64,000 nucleotides of DNA from Bradyrhizobium archetypum (GTDB taxonomy: Bacteria; Pseudomonadota; Alphaproteobacteria; Rhizobiales; Xanthobacteraceae): contig NZ_JAAVLW010000006.1 of assembly GCF_013114835.1 (NCBI RefSeq), forward strand, positions 252,001 to 316,000. Direction: 5' to 3'. How positions within the stretch are numbered: the first letter of the stretch is position 1; the number at the start of each line of letters is the position of its first letter. Below, in pieces: positions 8,843 through 18,421 of the stretch. The position numbers and the translations under genes were made by a program. Below the pieces are notes generated by a model. The model was not told where the DNA came from. It searched no databases and saw nothing but the letters and a program-made list of their open reading frames with translations.

Positions 8843-9940
8843 ATGTCATCCATCGACTTCGTCGTAGCCCGCAACGATCTGCAGCATTGCAAGGTGGTCG
8901 ACACGCCACTGCCCGACGCGACCGCGCTGCCTGACGAGGCGCTGCTGGTGAAGGTCACGCGCTTCGCCTTCACCGCCAACAACATCACCTATGCCGTCCT
9001 CGGCGATCATCTGAAGTATTGGCAGTTGTTTCCGGCGCCCGAAGGTTTCGGCAACGTTCCAGTATGGGGATTTGCCGAAGTGATCATCTCAAGACATCCC
9101 GGCGTTGCCGAAGGCGAGACCTTGTTCGGCTACTTTCCGATGTCGACACATCTCGTCATCGAAGCCGCCGACGTCTCCAAAACTGGCCTGCGCGACGCCA
9201 CCGCGCACCGGCAGGAGGTCTCCCCCGTCTATAATGCCTACAGGCGGGTCAGCGGCGATGCGGCGTTTGCGGGCAAGCAGGGCGACTATCAGGCGCTGCT
9301 ACGGCCGTTATTCGCGCTGTCGTTCATCGCGGATGATTTTCTCGCCGAGAACGAATTCTTTGGCGCAAAGCGCGTGCTGCTGTCCTCGGCTTCCAGCAAG
9401 ACCGCATACGGCCTTGCGCATCTCGTACATGCGCGCGGCATCAGGACGATCGGCCTGACGTCGGCCGGCAATGTCGACTTCGTCAAATCGCTCGGCTGCT
9501 ACGACGAGGTCGTGACCTATGACGACGTGAATTCGCTGCCGGCAGACCAGCCCGTGGCCTATGTCGATATGGCCGGCAACAGCCCGTTACGTGCGACGCT
9601 GCACCAGCACTTCGGCGAGCAGATGAAATATAGCGGAATCGTCGGGCTCACCCATCGCAAGTCATCGCCCGGCGAGGCGGCGCAGGCCCTGCCGGGTGGG
9701 GGCGCCAAGCCGCAATTCTTCTTCGCTCCTGATCACATCCGCAAGCGCGCCAGGGGATGGGGCCCCGGCGGCTTCGATGCGCGGTTTGGCGCCGCATGGG
9801 CCGGCCTCGTCCCGAAGCTGGACCACTGGGTGAAGGTGAGCGAGCACCGCGGGCCTGCGGCCGTTCAGCGCGCCTATCTCAACACCCTGAATGGCCGCGT
9901 TCCGGCGGACCACGGGCTGATGCTTTCCTTATCGGAATAG
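8843..9940 (+). CDS. DUF2855 family protein, distant medium-chain reductase relative
   Basis: 365 residues, recognised as the DUF2855 family from MSSIDFVVARNDLQHCKVVD, VKVTRFAFTANNITYAVLGD and the VPVWGFAEV block. The central LLSSASSKTAYGLAHLVHARG resembles the nucleotide-binding segment of quinone reductase-like dehydrogenases, so a reductase-type role is possible but unproven. The ATG at 8843 gives the family N-terminus; an in-frame extension to 8783 is unsupported. It lies between the ligase and the flavin monooxygenase on the same strand, which suggests that it acts on an intermediate of the same pathway. Confidence 0.85.
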   Translation: MSSIDFVVARNDLQHCKVVDTPLPDATALPDEALLVKVTRFAFTANNITYAVLGDHLKYWQLFPAPEGFGNVPVWGFAEVIISRHPGVAEGETLFGYFPMSTHLVIEAADVSKTGLRDATAHRQEVSPVYNAYRRVSGDAAFAGKQGDYQALLRPLFALSFIADDFLAENEFFGAKRVLLSSASSKTAYGLAHLVHARGIRTIGLTSAGNVDFVKSLGCYDEVVTYDDVNSLPADQPVAYVDMAGNSPLRATLHQHFGEQMKYSGIVGLTHRKSSPGEAAQALPGGGAKPQFFFAPDHIRKRARGWGPGGFDARFGAAWAGLVPKLDHWVKVSEHRGPAAVQRAYLNTLNGRVPADHGLMLSLSE

Positions 9941-9988
9941 GCGGCATCTCCTTCGCGCCCTTTCTGTCCCGTCACAAATGGGTATAGC

Positions 9989-10015
9989 CTTCGCGGCAAG
10001 GGAAACGCCGCGAAG
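9989..10015. other. 9-bp stem-loop in the leader of the flavin monooxygenase gene
   Basis: CTTCGCGGC at 9989-9997 pairs perfectly with GCCGCGAAG at 10007-10015 around a nine-base loop (AAGGGAAAC). No T-tract follows, so it is not a canonical terminator. It ends 23 bp before the start codon and could influence translation or mark a processing point between the DUF2855 and monooxygenase genes. Confidence 0.45.
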
Positions 10016-10038
10016 ACGGCCAGCGATGGGAAGCGCCC

Positions 10039-11826
10039 ATGCTCGACAGGACGGAAGACAGCGCCGTTGCCGCCAACACTTGGCTTGCGCAGTTCGAGGA
10101 AGCGCTGACGAAGCCCGATGAAGCGTTGCTGTACCACCTATTCCACCCCGACAGCTATTGGCGCGACGTGCTGGCGCTGAGCTGGAACATCCAGACGCTC
10201 AACGGCAGAGACGCCATTCTGAACGCGCTGCCGGCGCTGGCCCGCAGCGCTGCGCCCTGCGGCTTCGCCATCGCGCCCGGCCGCGCCGCCCCGCGCAAGG
10301 TGATGCGCGCCGGCACCAACGCCATCGAAGCCATTTTCAATTTCGAGACCAAGGTCGGGCGCGGCAGCGGCGTCATCCGCCTGATATCAGATGCGTACGA
10401 CGGTAACCGCCTGAAAGCCTGGACGCTGCTGACGGAGCTTGGCGAACTCAAGGGCTTTGAGGAGCAACTCGGCGTCAACCGCCCGCGCGGCAATGCCTAT
10501 TCGCGCGATTTTCGCGGCCCCAACTGGCTCGACCTGCGCAGGGCCTCGGCCGACTATGCCGACCGCGACCCGACCGTGCTCGTCATCGGCGGCGGCCAAT
10601 CCGGACTTTCGATCGCCGCGCGGTTGAAGCAGCTCAATGTCGACACCCTGATCGTCGATCGCGAAAAGCGCATCGGCGACAATTGGCGCAAGCGCTACCA
10701 CGCGCTGACGCTGCACAACCAGGTGCAGGTCAACCACCTGCCCTATTTGCACTTCCCGCCGAACTGGCCGACCTATATCCCGAAGGACAAGCTCGCCAAC
10801 TGGTTCGAGGCCTATGTCGAGGCCATGGAGCTGAATTTCTGGACCGAGACCGAGTTCGAGGGCGGCAGCTACGACGAGCGGCAAGGCCGCTGGACCGTGA
10901 CGCTGCGCCGTGGCGGCGGCAAAAAGCGCATCATGCATCCGCGCCATGTGGTGCTGGCGACCGGCGTCAGCGGCATCCCGAATGTGCCTGACATTGCCGG
11001 CCTGAAGGACTTCGCCGGCAAGGTGCTGCATTCCAGCCAGTATGACGATGGCGAGAACTGGAAGGGCAAGCGCGCCATCGTGATCGGCACCGGCAACAGC
11101 GGCCACGACATCGCGCAGGACCTCTATTCCAGCGGCGCTGACGTCACGCTGTTCCAGCGCTCTTCCACACTGGTGGTCAGCATCGAGCCGTCGGCGCAAC
11201 TGGTCTACGCGCCTTATAACGAAGGCACGCTCGAGGACAACGACCTGATCGCCGTCTCGATGCCGCTCAAGCTGGCGCGCAAGAGCCACGCCTTGACAGC
11301 CGAAAAATCCAAGGCGCTCGACAAGGAACTGCTCGAGGGCCTCGATCGCCTCGGCTTCAAGCTCGATTACGGCGAGGACAATACCGGCTGGCAGTTCAAA
11401 TACCTCACGCGTGGCGGCGGCTATTACTTCAACGTGGGCTGCTCCGACCTCATCATCAAGGGCGATATCGCGCTGAAGCAATTTGCCGATCTCGACACGT
11501 TCACGGCCGCAGGTGCCAAGATGAAGGGCGGCGAGATCATCGAAGCCGACCTCGTGGTGCTGGCGACCGGCTACCGGCGCCAGGAAGAGCTGGTGCGAAA
11601 ACTATTCGGCGAGGCGGTGGAAAAACGTGTCGGCACGATCTGGGGTTTTGGCGAGGAGCAGGAGCTGCGCAACATGTATACCCGCACGAAGCAGCCCGGC
11701 CTCTGGCTGATCGCTGGCGGCCTCGCGCAATGCCGCATCGGATCAAAGCACCTCGCACTGCAGATCAAGGCGATCGAGGAAGGGCTGCTGCCGCGCAATG
11801 TCGGGCCGCGGGCAGCGATTGCATGA
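10039..11826 (+). CDS. Flavin-containing monooxygenase with N-terminal SnoaL-like domain
   Basis: 595 residues. Residues 1 to about 150 form an NTF2/SnoaL-like domain (LFHPDSYWRDVLALSWNIQTLNGRDAI). Residues 178-590 are a two-dinucleotide flavoprotein: GGGQSG at 184-189 binds FAD, GTGNSG at 350-355 binds NADPH, and FAGKVLHSSQY at 325-335 fits the FMO/Baeyer-Villiger FxGxxxHxxxW/Y fingerprint. LVVLATGYRR is the C-terminal ATG-Y motif. It should insert oxygen into a carbonyl or heteroatom substrate. GGGAAG precedes the ATG. The fused N-terminal domain is a family variant, possibly for substrate binding or dimerisation. It lies in the catabolic run with a ligase and an NHL protein. Confidence 0.9.
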   Translation: MLDRTEDSAVAANTWLAQFEEALTKPDEALLYHLFHPDSYWRDVLALSWNIQTLNGRDAILNALPALARSAAPCGFAIAPGRAAPRKVMRAGTNAIEAIFNFETKVGRGSGVIRLISDAYDGNRLKAWTLLTELGELKGFEEQLGVNRPRGNAYSRDFRGPNWLDLRRASADYADRDPTVLVIGGGQSGLSIAARLKQLNVDTLIVDREKRIGDNWRKRYHALTLHNQVQVNHLPYLHFPPNWPTYIPKDKLANWFEAYVEAMELNFWTETEFEGGSYDERQGRWTVTLRRGGGKKRIMHPRHVVLATGVSGIPNVPDIAGLKDFAGKVLHSSQYDDGENWKGKRAIVIGTGNSGHDIAQDLYSSGADVTLFQRSSTLVVSIEPSAQLVYAPYNEGTLEDNDLIAVSMPLKLARKSHALTAEKSKALDKELLEGLDRLGFKLDYGEDNTGWQFKYLTRGGGYYFNVGCSDLIIKGDIALKQFADLDTFTAAGAKMKGGEIIEADLVVLATGYRRQEELVRKLFGEAVEKRVGTIWGFGEEQELRNMYTRTKQPGLWLIAGGLAQCRIGSKHLALQIKAIEEGLLPRNVGPRAAIA

Positions 11827-11842
11827 TCTTGAGAATCTCGAA

Positions 11843-11876
11843 ATTCCGGGGCTGGTCCTTCGGACCAGCCCGGAAT
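11843..11876. repeat. Palindromic repeat / hairpin between monooxygenase and NHL genes
   Basis: ATTCCGGGGCTGGTCC pairs with GGACCAGCCCGGAAT around a TTC loop, leaving one bulged G. The flanking cgaaattccggg...cggaatgacg resembles the other interspersed palindromes in this window. It could serve as an intergenic stabiliser or weak terminator; there is no T-tract. Confidence 0.7.
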
Positions 11877-11909
11877 GACGAACCCAATTAACTTGGAGGG
11901 GAATTTCAT

Positions 11910-12878
11910 ATGTCGGTCATTCTCGGCTCTGGAGAGTACCGCTACCGCGTCGTCGAAAACTGGGCGAAGCTGCCGGATGGCTGGCGCCTGGCCGATGTCG
12001 CTTCGGTTGCGGTCGACAGCAAGGATCGCATCTACGTCTTCAACCGCGGCGACCATCCGATGGTGGTGCTCGACCGCGAGGGCAATTTTCTCCGAAGCTG
12101 GGGCGAAGGCCTGTTCAACCGCGCCCATGGCCTGCACATCGACGCCGACGACAATCTCTATTGCACCGACGATGGCGACCATACCGTGCGCAAGTGCACG
12201 ACCGACGGCAAGGTGCTGCTGACGATCGGCATCCCGAACAAGCCCACGCCGTTCATGAGCGGCGAGCCGTTTCACCGCTGCACCCATACCGCGCTGTCGC
12301 CAAAAGGCGAGATCTACGTTTCCGACGGCTACGGCAATGCCTGCGTCCACAAATATTCGCCGGATGGCAAGCTGCTCATGACTTGGGGCGAGCCCGGCAC
12401 CGATCCCGGCCAGTTCAACATCGTGCACAACATCGCGACCGATGCCGACGGCTGGGTCTATGTCGCCGACCGCGAGAACCACCGCGTGCAGGTGTTCGAC
12501 GGCAACGGCAAGTACGAGACGCAGTGGAATTTCCTGCACCGGCCCTGTGCGCTATGTTGCTGCGGCGGCAGAGAGCCGACCTTCATCGTCGGCGAGCTCG
12601 GCCCCGGCATGGCCGTCAACCGCAAGGTGCCCAATCTCGGCCCGCGGCTTTCGATCGTCGATTCAAAAGGCAAACGCATCGCCCGTCTCGGCGGCGAGAA
12701 CGGTCCGGGGCTGGAGGCGGGCAAATTCCTCGCGCCGCACGGTATCGCGCTGGATTCGAAGGGCGGTATCTATATCGGCGAGGTCGGCGTCACCGACTGG
12801 AAGACGAGCTTTCCGGACACGCCGATGCCGCCGGAGGTCGGGGTGACGCGATGCCTGCAGAAGCTGGAAAAGATCTAG
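11910..12878 (+). CDS. NHL-repeat beta-propeller protein (peptidylglycine lyase-like)
   Basis: 322 residues, GGAGGGGAATTTCAT before the ATG. Repeated blades follow the NHL pattern (VAVDSKDRIYVFNRGDHPMVVLDREGNFLRSW, LHIDADDNLYCTDDGDHTVRKCTTDGKVL, IATDADGWVYVADRENHRVQVFDGNGKYETQW). Such proteins resemble the lyase half of peptidyl-alpha-hydroxyglycine amidating enzymes and also SMP-30-type lactonases. No signal peptide is evident, so it is probably cytoplasmic. An odd CALCCCGG cysteine cluster sits between blades near residue 215. Being last in the catabolic run, after a possible Baeyer-Villiger enzyme, a lactonase role would fit but is inference. Confidence 0.85.
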   Translation: MSVILGSGEYRYRVVENWAKLPDGWRLADVASVAVDSKDRIYVFNRGDHPMVVLDREGNFLRSWGEGLFNRAHGLHIDADDNLYCTDDGDHTVRKCTTDGKVLLTIGIPNKPTPFMSGEPFHRCTHTALSPKGEIYVSDGYGNACVHKYSPDGKLLMTWGEPGTDPGQFNIVHNIATDADGWVYVADRENHRVQVFDGNGKYETQWNFLHRPCALCCCGGREPTFIVGELGPGMAVNRKVPNLGPRLSIVDSKGKRIARLGGENGPGLEAGKFLAPHGIALDSKGGIYIGEVGVTDWKTSFPDTPMPPEVGVTRCLQKLEKI

Positions 12879-12910
12879 ACGTGCGCCGACGGCGAAGCAC
12901 CAGGACCTTG

Positions 12911-13840
12911 CTAAGCTCGGCGAGCGGAAGGGTGGGAACGGCCCCGCCCGTCAAACAAATTGTGCTCGCGGGCAAGGCCGTCACCAACGATATCGAAGAA
13001 CGCGCGGACGCGCGCCGTCCGCTTCAGATCGGCATGGGTGACGATCCACAGTTCGCCGACGAGATCCGGCACCAGATCTGGCAGGGCGCGGGCGAGATCG
13101 CGCTCTTCGTCGCCGAGATAGCACGGCAGAAGCGCGAGACCGATGCCGGCCTTTGCGGCGGTGAACTGATTGACGAGGCTGTTGGTCCGGTAGACGAAGG
13201 CGTCAGCCGGCACCATTCGATTGAGCCAGTCGGCCGCCATGATGCCGACAGCCGCTTCTTCCCATCCGATCAGGGCATGATGGATGAGATCGTCCGCGGA
13301 TGCGGCGCCGCTTCTATCCTTGAGGTAGCCAACGGCGCCGTAGAAGGTCCACGCGACATCGGCGAGCTTGCGGCCCCAGAGGTCGCCCTCCTTCGGCCGC
13401 ATCGGGCGAAGCGCAATGTCGGCCTCGCGGCGCGAGAGATTGAGCACGCGGTTGTCGATCACGAGCTCGACGACGATGCCGGGATGGGTCCGCCGAAACG
13501 TGGCGAGATGGCTGGTGAGTTTCCGATGCGCCAGCGTTTCCGAGGACGTCACCCGCAGGCGGCCGGAGAGACGATGGTCGCGGCCGGCAATGTCGCGGTC
13601 GATCGCGAGTGCCTCGTCTTCCATCCGCTCGGCCGCTGCAGCCATCCGCTCGCCAGCCGGCGTCGCCTGGTAGGCCCCGCCCGGAAGCCGCTCGAACAGC
13701 CGCACGCCGAGCCGCGTCTCCAGGGCATTCAGGCGCCGAAACGCGGTCGAATGGTCGATATCAAGCGCTTTGGCAGCGCCGGTGAGGCTGCTTGCCCGGT
13801 GCACCGCCAACACAAGTTGGGGCTCGTTCCAGTCCTCCAT
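12911..13840 (-). CDS. LysR-family transcriptional regulator
   Basis: 309 residues: winged HTH (MEDWNEPQLVLAVHRASSLTGAAKALDIDHSTAFRRLNALE, 1-60) plus a substrate-binding domain. The ATG at 13840 is the family-typical start; a longer in-frame form to 14017 would erase the intergenic control region. It is divergent from the SnoaL-like and LysE genes and should regulate them. Its 3' end lies 32 bp from the stop of the convergent NHL gene. Confidence 0.92.
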   Translation of the reverse strand: MEDWNEPQLVLAVHRASSLTGAAKALDIDHSTAFRRLNALETRLGVRLFERLPGGAYQATPAGERMAAAAERMEDEALAIDRDIAGRDHRLSGRLRVTSSETLAHRKLTSHLATFRRTHPGIVVELVIDNRVLNLSRREADIALRPMRPKEGDLWGRKLADVAWTFYGAVGYLKDRSGAASADDLIHHALIGWEEAAVGIMAADWLNRMVPADAFVYRTNSLVNQFTAAKAGIGLALLPCYLGDEERDLARALPDLVPDLVGELWIVTHADLKRTARVRAFFDIVGDGLAREHNLFDGRGRSHPSARRA

Positions 13841-13860
13841 GGCTGCACAGTTATGGCGCC

Positions 13861-13876
13861 CTTGCGCTTCCGCAAG
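13861..13876. promoter_or_regulatory. Candidate LysR operator
   Basis: CTTGCGCTTCCGCAAG is a palindrome with perfect 6-bp arms CTTGCG/CGCAAG around CTTC, and fits the T-N11-A rule. It sits 21 bp upstream of the LysR start codon in the 200-bp divergent region before the SnoaL-like gene. Assignment is by position only. Confidence 0.5.
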
Positions 13877-14040
13877 TGATGCTGGCGCAATTCCAACGTG
13901 CTTTCCGTTCTGCCAGACGTTACCTATCGAATGACAGGAAGCGCGATGAGCAACACAGACGACACCGGTCCGGCTTTGCATCGGACCGTAACGCTGCTGC
14001 CTCATCGCAATGATCAACCTTCAACCCATGGAGACCGAAA

Positions 14041-14466
14041 ATGGGTGCTCCATCCCCGGAACTTTGCAATCTCTGGCTGGCTCGCGCCTTCAATGCGCAG
14101 GACGTTGAAGCCGCCGCGGCAATGTATCATCCCGAAGCTTCAATCGTTCAGGTCGACGAGGTCCATGGCGGCAGCAGCGTCGCGCGCGGTGCCGACGGCA
14201 TCCGCAAGACAATGGCGGCTTACATCGGAATGAAGCCGCACATGGATGTCGTGACCCATCACACGACAGTCTCGGGCGACTTCGCCATGACGAGGTCGCA
14301 GTGGCTGATCAAGGGTACCGATGAACACGGCAAGCCGACCGAAGTGCATCACCATGGTATGGAGGTTCACCGCCGGCTGCCCGACGGCACCTGGGTGTTC
14401 TTCATGGATCACCCGTTCGGCGCCGATCCGGATTGGGCGGTTGAAGCTCCGCCGCACACCGAATAG
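14041..14466 (+). CDS. SnoaL/NTF2-like domain protein
   Basis: 141 residues forming one NTF2-like cone: the ARAFNAQDVEAAAAMYHPEASIV helix-strand opening, VARGADGIRKTMAAYIGM in the middle and the VHHHGMEVHRRLPDGTWVFFMDHPFG end strands. Members are small isomerases, cyclases or ligand-binding proteins. GGAGACCGAAA precedes the ATG. It is divergent from the LysR gene and 26 bp ahead of the broken LysE gene, so it was probably the first gene of a LysR-controlled pair. The substrate is unknown. Confidence 0.85.
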   Translation: MGAPSPELCNLWLARAFNAQDVEAAAAMYHPEASIVQVDEVHGGSSVARGADGIRKTMAAYIGMKPHMDVVTHHTTVSGDFAMTRSQWLIKGTDEHGKPTEVHHHGMEVHRRLPDGTWVFFMDHPFGADPDWAVEAPPHTE

Positions 14467-14492
14467 CCGCCGCACAATACGGAGAATCAGCA

Positions 14493-15126
14493 ATGCAAGA
14501 ACTTGCCGCGCTCGCCAGCATCGTTGCAGCGCTCAGCGTAGGTGTGATCAGCCCCGGGCCCAGCTTTGTGATGGTGGCGCGTGTCGCTGTCGCATCGAGC
14601 AGAACCCGGGCGCTGGCCACGGCGCTCGGCATGGGTGCCGGGGGGCGCCATCTTCGGCGCGGCGGCGCTGTTCGGGCTGCAGAGCGTGCTGCTCGCCGTG
14701 CCCGCGCTCTATGCCGGCCTCCGGATGCTGGGAGGCCTGTATCTTTGCTATCTGGGTTTTCTGATCTTCAGATCCGCGCGAAAGCCGGTCGCGATGGTCG
14801 CGGCCGGCGGCGAAGCCCGTTCTCGGACGTCCCACGCGTTCTGGCTCGGCATCACCACGCAGGTGAGCAATCCGAAGACGGCCATCGTCTATGCAAGCGT
14901 GTTCGCCGCTTTTCTTCCGGCGTCCTTTTCCGCGGGCTTCGCCGCCGCACTGCTCGCCGCAGTGTTTGTTGTGGAATCGGCCTGGTACGCGGTCGTCGCC
15001 ATGCTCTTCTCGTCCGCAGGGCCGCAACGGGCCTATCTGTCGTACAAGTCCTGGGTCGATCGCGCCGCCGGCGCTGTCCTGTTCGGCCTGGGCCTCAAGC
15101 TCGTCACCAGCGCCGCCAAACCATAG
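14493..15126 (+). pseudogene. LysE-family amino-acid exporter, frameshifted
   Basis: The N-terminal part (MQELAALASIVAALSVGVIS..., with the SPGPSFVMVAR motif) reads in one frame to about 14640. The rest (GAIFGAAALFGLQSVLLAVPALYAGLRMLGG... to VTSAAKP) reads in the next. The switch falls in a run of six G at 14640-14645; one G fewer would restore MGAGGAIFG and a normal product of about 210 residues with six helices. This is either a real frameshift mutation, a phase-variable homopolymer or a sequencing error. The intact family exports small amino acids. It follows the SnoaL-like gene by 26 bp. Confidence 0.85.
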
Positions 15127-15395
15127 GCGGTGCGGGGGCTTTTGGAATGCCGGAACGTGCTACGCAGGCCGAATGAGCGCCTGACAGCCTGTACCGACCC
15201 CATCACGATGGATTGACCGCGCACGTTCGGCATTGGCGTGGTCAGGAACCCAGGCTTTTCCCAGGGCCACGGCGGTCGAACATGCGTTCCCTCTGCTGGA
15301 TAAGCCCCGGAACGCTCTTCACAATCCCGTCACGCTGCCTGTAGTATGCAGGGCGCATGCTGCTTCGCAGCTAACATGGGGGTCAGGAGCGTTAC

Positions 15396-15953
15396 TTGAA
15401 CGCACATGTCTCGCAGGGCGGTTGGCCGGTACTGGTGCTGAACGCGGACTTCCGGCCGCTGAGCTACTACCCGCTGTCTCTCTGGTCGTGGCAAGACGCG
15501 ATCAAGGCGGTGTTCCTCGATCGCGTCAACATCGTCGAGCATTACGATCGCGCGGTGCGCAGCCCGACCTTCGAGATCCAGCTTCCGAGCGTGGTGTCGC
15601 TCAAGTCCTTCGTCAAGCCGACCACGCATCCCGCCTTCACGCGTTTCAACGTTTTCCTGCGCGACCGCTTCGTCTGCCAGTATTGCAATGCGCATGACGA
15701 CCTCACCTTCGATCACATCATCCCGCGCAGCAAGGGCGGCCAGACCACCTGGGAAAATGTCGTCGCCGCCTGCTCGCCGTGCAACCTGCGCAAGGGCAAT
15801 CTGACACCGCAGCAGGCGAAGATGTTTCCCAGGCAGACGCCCTACGCGCCGACGGTGCATCAACTGCACCGCAACGGCCGCCTGTTTCCGCCCAACTATC
15901 TGCACGATAGCTGGCTGGACTATCTTTACTGGGATACTGAGCTCGATCCGTAA
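15396..15953 (+). CDS. HNH endonuclease family protein
   Basis: 185 residues with a TTG start preceded by CAGGAG; the product then begins MNAHVSQGGWPVLVLNADFRPL, which I recognise as the conserved N-terminus of this rhizobial family. The zinc-binding HNH core is clear: CQYC at 94-97, DH at 106-107, the Asn at 121 and CSPCN at 126-130. Predicted to be a metal-dependent nuclease; the family is chromosomal, widely conserved and not associated with a restriction system here. A strong hairpin follows it. Confidence 0.9.
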   Translation: MNAHVSQGGWPVLVLNADFRPLSYYPLSLWSWQDAIKAVFLDRVNIVEHYDRAVRSPTFEIQLPSVVSLKSFVKPTTHPAFTRFNVFLRDRFVCQYCNAHDDLTFDHIIPRSKGGQTTWENVVAACSPCNLRKGNLTPQQAKMFPRQTPYAPTVHQLHRNGRLFPPNYLHDSWLDYLYWDTELDP

Positions 15954-16005
15954 GGCGGTTCAGGCAATCGTTGTGCGAAACACTCATTCGCCGGTGAGAC
16001 GATCA

Positions 16006-16034
16006 CTGGCGCGTCCCTCGCAGGGACGCGCCAG
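16006..16034. terminator. Strong bidirectional hairpin terminator candidate
   Basis: CTGGCGCGTCCCT (16006-16018) pairs perfectly with AGGGACGCGCCAG (16022-16034) across a 3-base loop: a 13-bp GC-rich stem. It sits between the 3' ends of the convergent HNH and groEL genes and ends 12 bp from the groEL stop. There is no long T-tract on either side. Confidence 0.75.
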
Positions 16035-16045
16035 CCATTCGCGGG

Positions 16046-17746
<1,701 letters not shown>

Positions 17747-18061
17747 TCAAGCGGCCTTTCGACGGGTACCGCCTTCGACCAGCACGCCCATGATGTCGCT
17801 TTCCTTCATGATCAGGTATTCGGTGCCATCGATCTTGACTTCCGTGCCTGACCATCTGCCGAACAACACGCGGTCGCCAGTCTGGAGGTCGATCGGAACG
17901 AGCCTGCCGCCCTTGTCGCGCGCTCCAGGCCCCACCGCCACGACCTCGCCCTGCTGCGGCTTCTCCCTGGCGGCATCAGGGATGATGATGCCCCCGGCGG
18001 TCGCCGTCTCCGGCTCGATGCGCTTAACGACGACCCGATCGTGAAGCGGACGGATTTTCAT
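17747..18061 (-). CDS. groES: Co-chaperonin GroES (10 kDa)
   Basis: 104 residues. Beta-barrel signatures [18 protein letters not shown], the mobile loop [26 protein letters not shown] and [29 protein letters not shown] are all present. A short basic tail (EGGTRRKAA) extends past the normal end. AAGGATA lies just before the ATG. It caps the GroEL ring in protein folding and is the first gene of the groESL operon. Confidence 0.97.
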   Translation of the reverse strand: MKIRPLHDRVVVKRIEPETATAGGIIIPDAAREKPQQGEVVAVGPGARDKGGRLVPIDLQTGDRVLFGRWSGTEVKIDGTEYLIMKESDIMGVLVEGGTRRKAA

Positions 18062-18421
18062 TATCCTTCACTTCCACTGGATGTGGTGTTCGGCTGCAGT
18101 ATGCGAGCTAGGTGGATCGGCATTGCGCTTCAAGGGCTTCTGAAAAAAATGGATGTTTGCCCGGCTCATGGGCGAGTGCCGGAGCGTGCTACCGAGCATG
18201 CTGCGTTCATTGGCGAGCCCGGGTTTGAGAACGGGGTCGACTGTTCTTGCCAGTAAGCATAATCCTTGGCCGGCGACACCTTGGGCCGGCAGTACTGGCA
18301 TGTGGACGCCGCGCTCGAGTTCAGTCAGAACCTTTCTGTCAGCGGACCAGGCCTGGACGGCGATGACCGTTGTTCGCACTGCAAAAAAGCCTGGGAAAAG
18401 CCGACTGAGAGGAGGACGCCA
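18062..18421. other. Divergent intergenic region between groES and the second acyl-CoA ligase
   Basis: 360 bp with no convincing gene; a frame open from 18266 only extends the ligase and has no family similarity. It holds the candidate heat-shock promoter at 18107-18134. No TTAGCACTC-N9-GAGTGCTAA (CIRCE) element is present. Confidence 0.6.
18107..18134 (-). promoter_or_regulatory. Candidate RpoH (sigma-32) promoter of groESL
   Basis: On the minus strand CTTGAA (18134-18129), a 16-bp spacer and CCTAGC (18112-18107) resemble the alphaproteobacterial RpoH pattern CTTGAA-N16/17-CYTATnT, with the -10 half weak. It would start transcription about 40 bp before the groES ATG. With no CIRCE element, sigma-32 control rather than HrcA control is suggested. 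Pattern match by eye only. Confidence 0.4.

Noticed and set aside
12161-13879. 572-codon open frame on the + strand spanning the NHL and LysR genes
   Set aside because: Crosses two well-supported genes, no ribosome-binding site, Arg/Ala-rich shadow composition.
14581-15126. LysE as a complete shorter gene starting at the internal ATG at 14581
   Set aside because: The residues before GAIFGAAALF in that frame are unlike the family, while the conserved LysE N-terminus is present in the other frame.
18062-18260. CIRCE/HrcA site before groES
   Set aside because: gagtgccggagcgtgctacc at 18175-18194 contains similar words but in the wrong orientation; there is no TTAGCACTC-N9-GAGTGCTAA.
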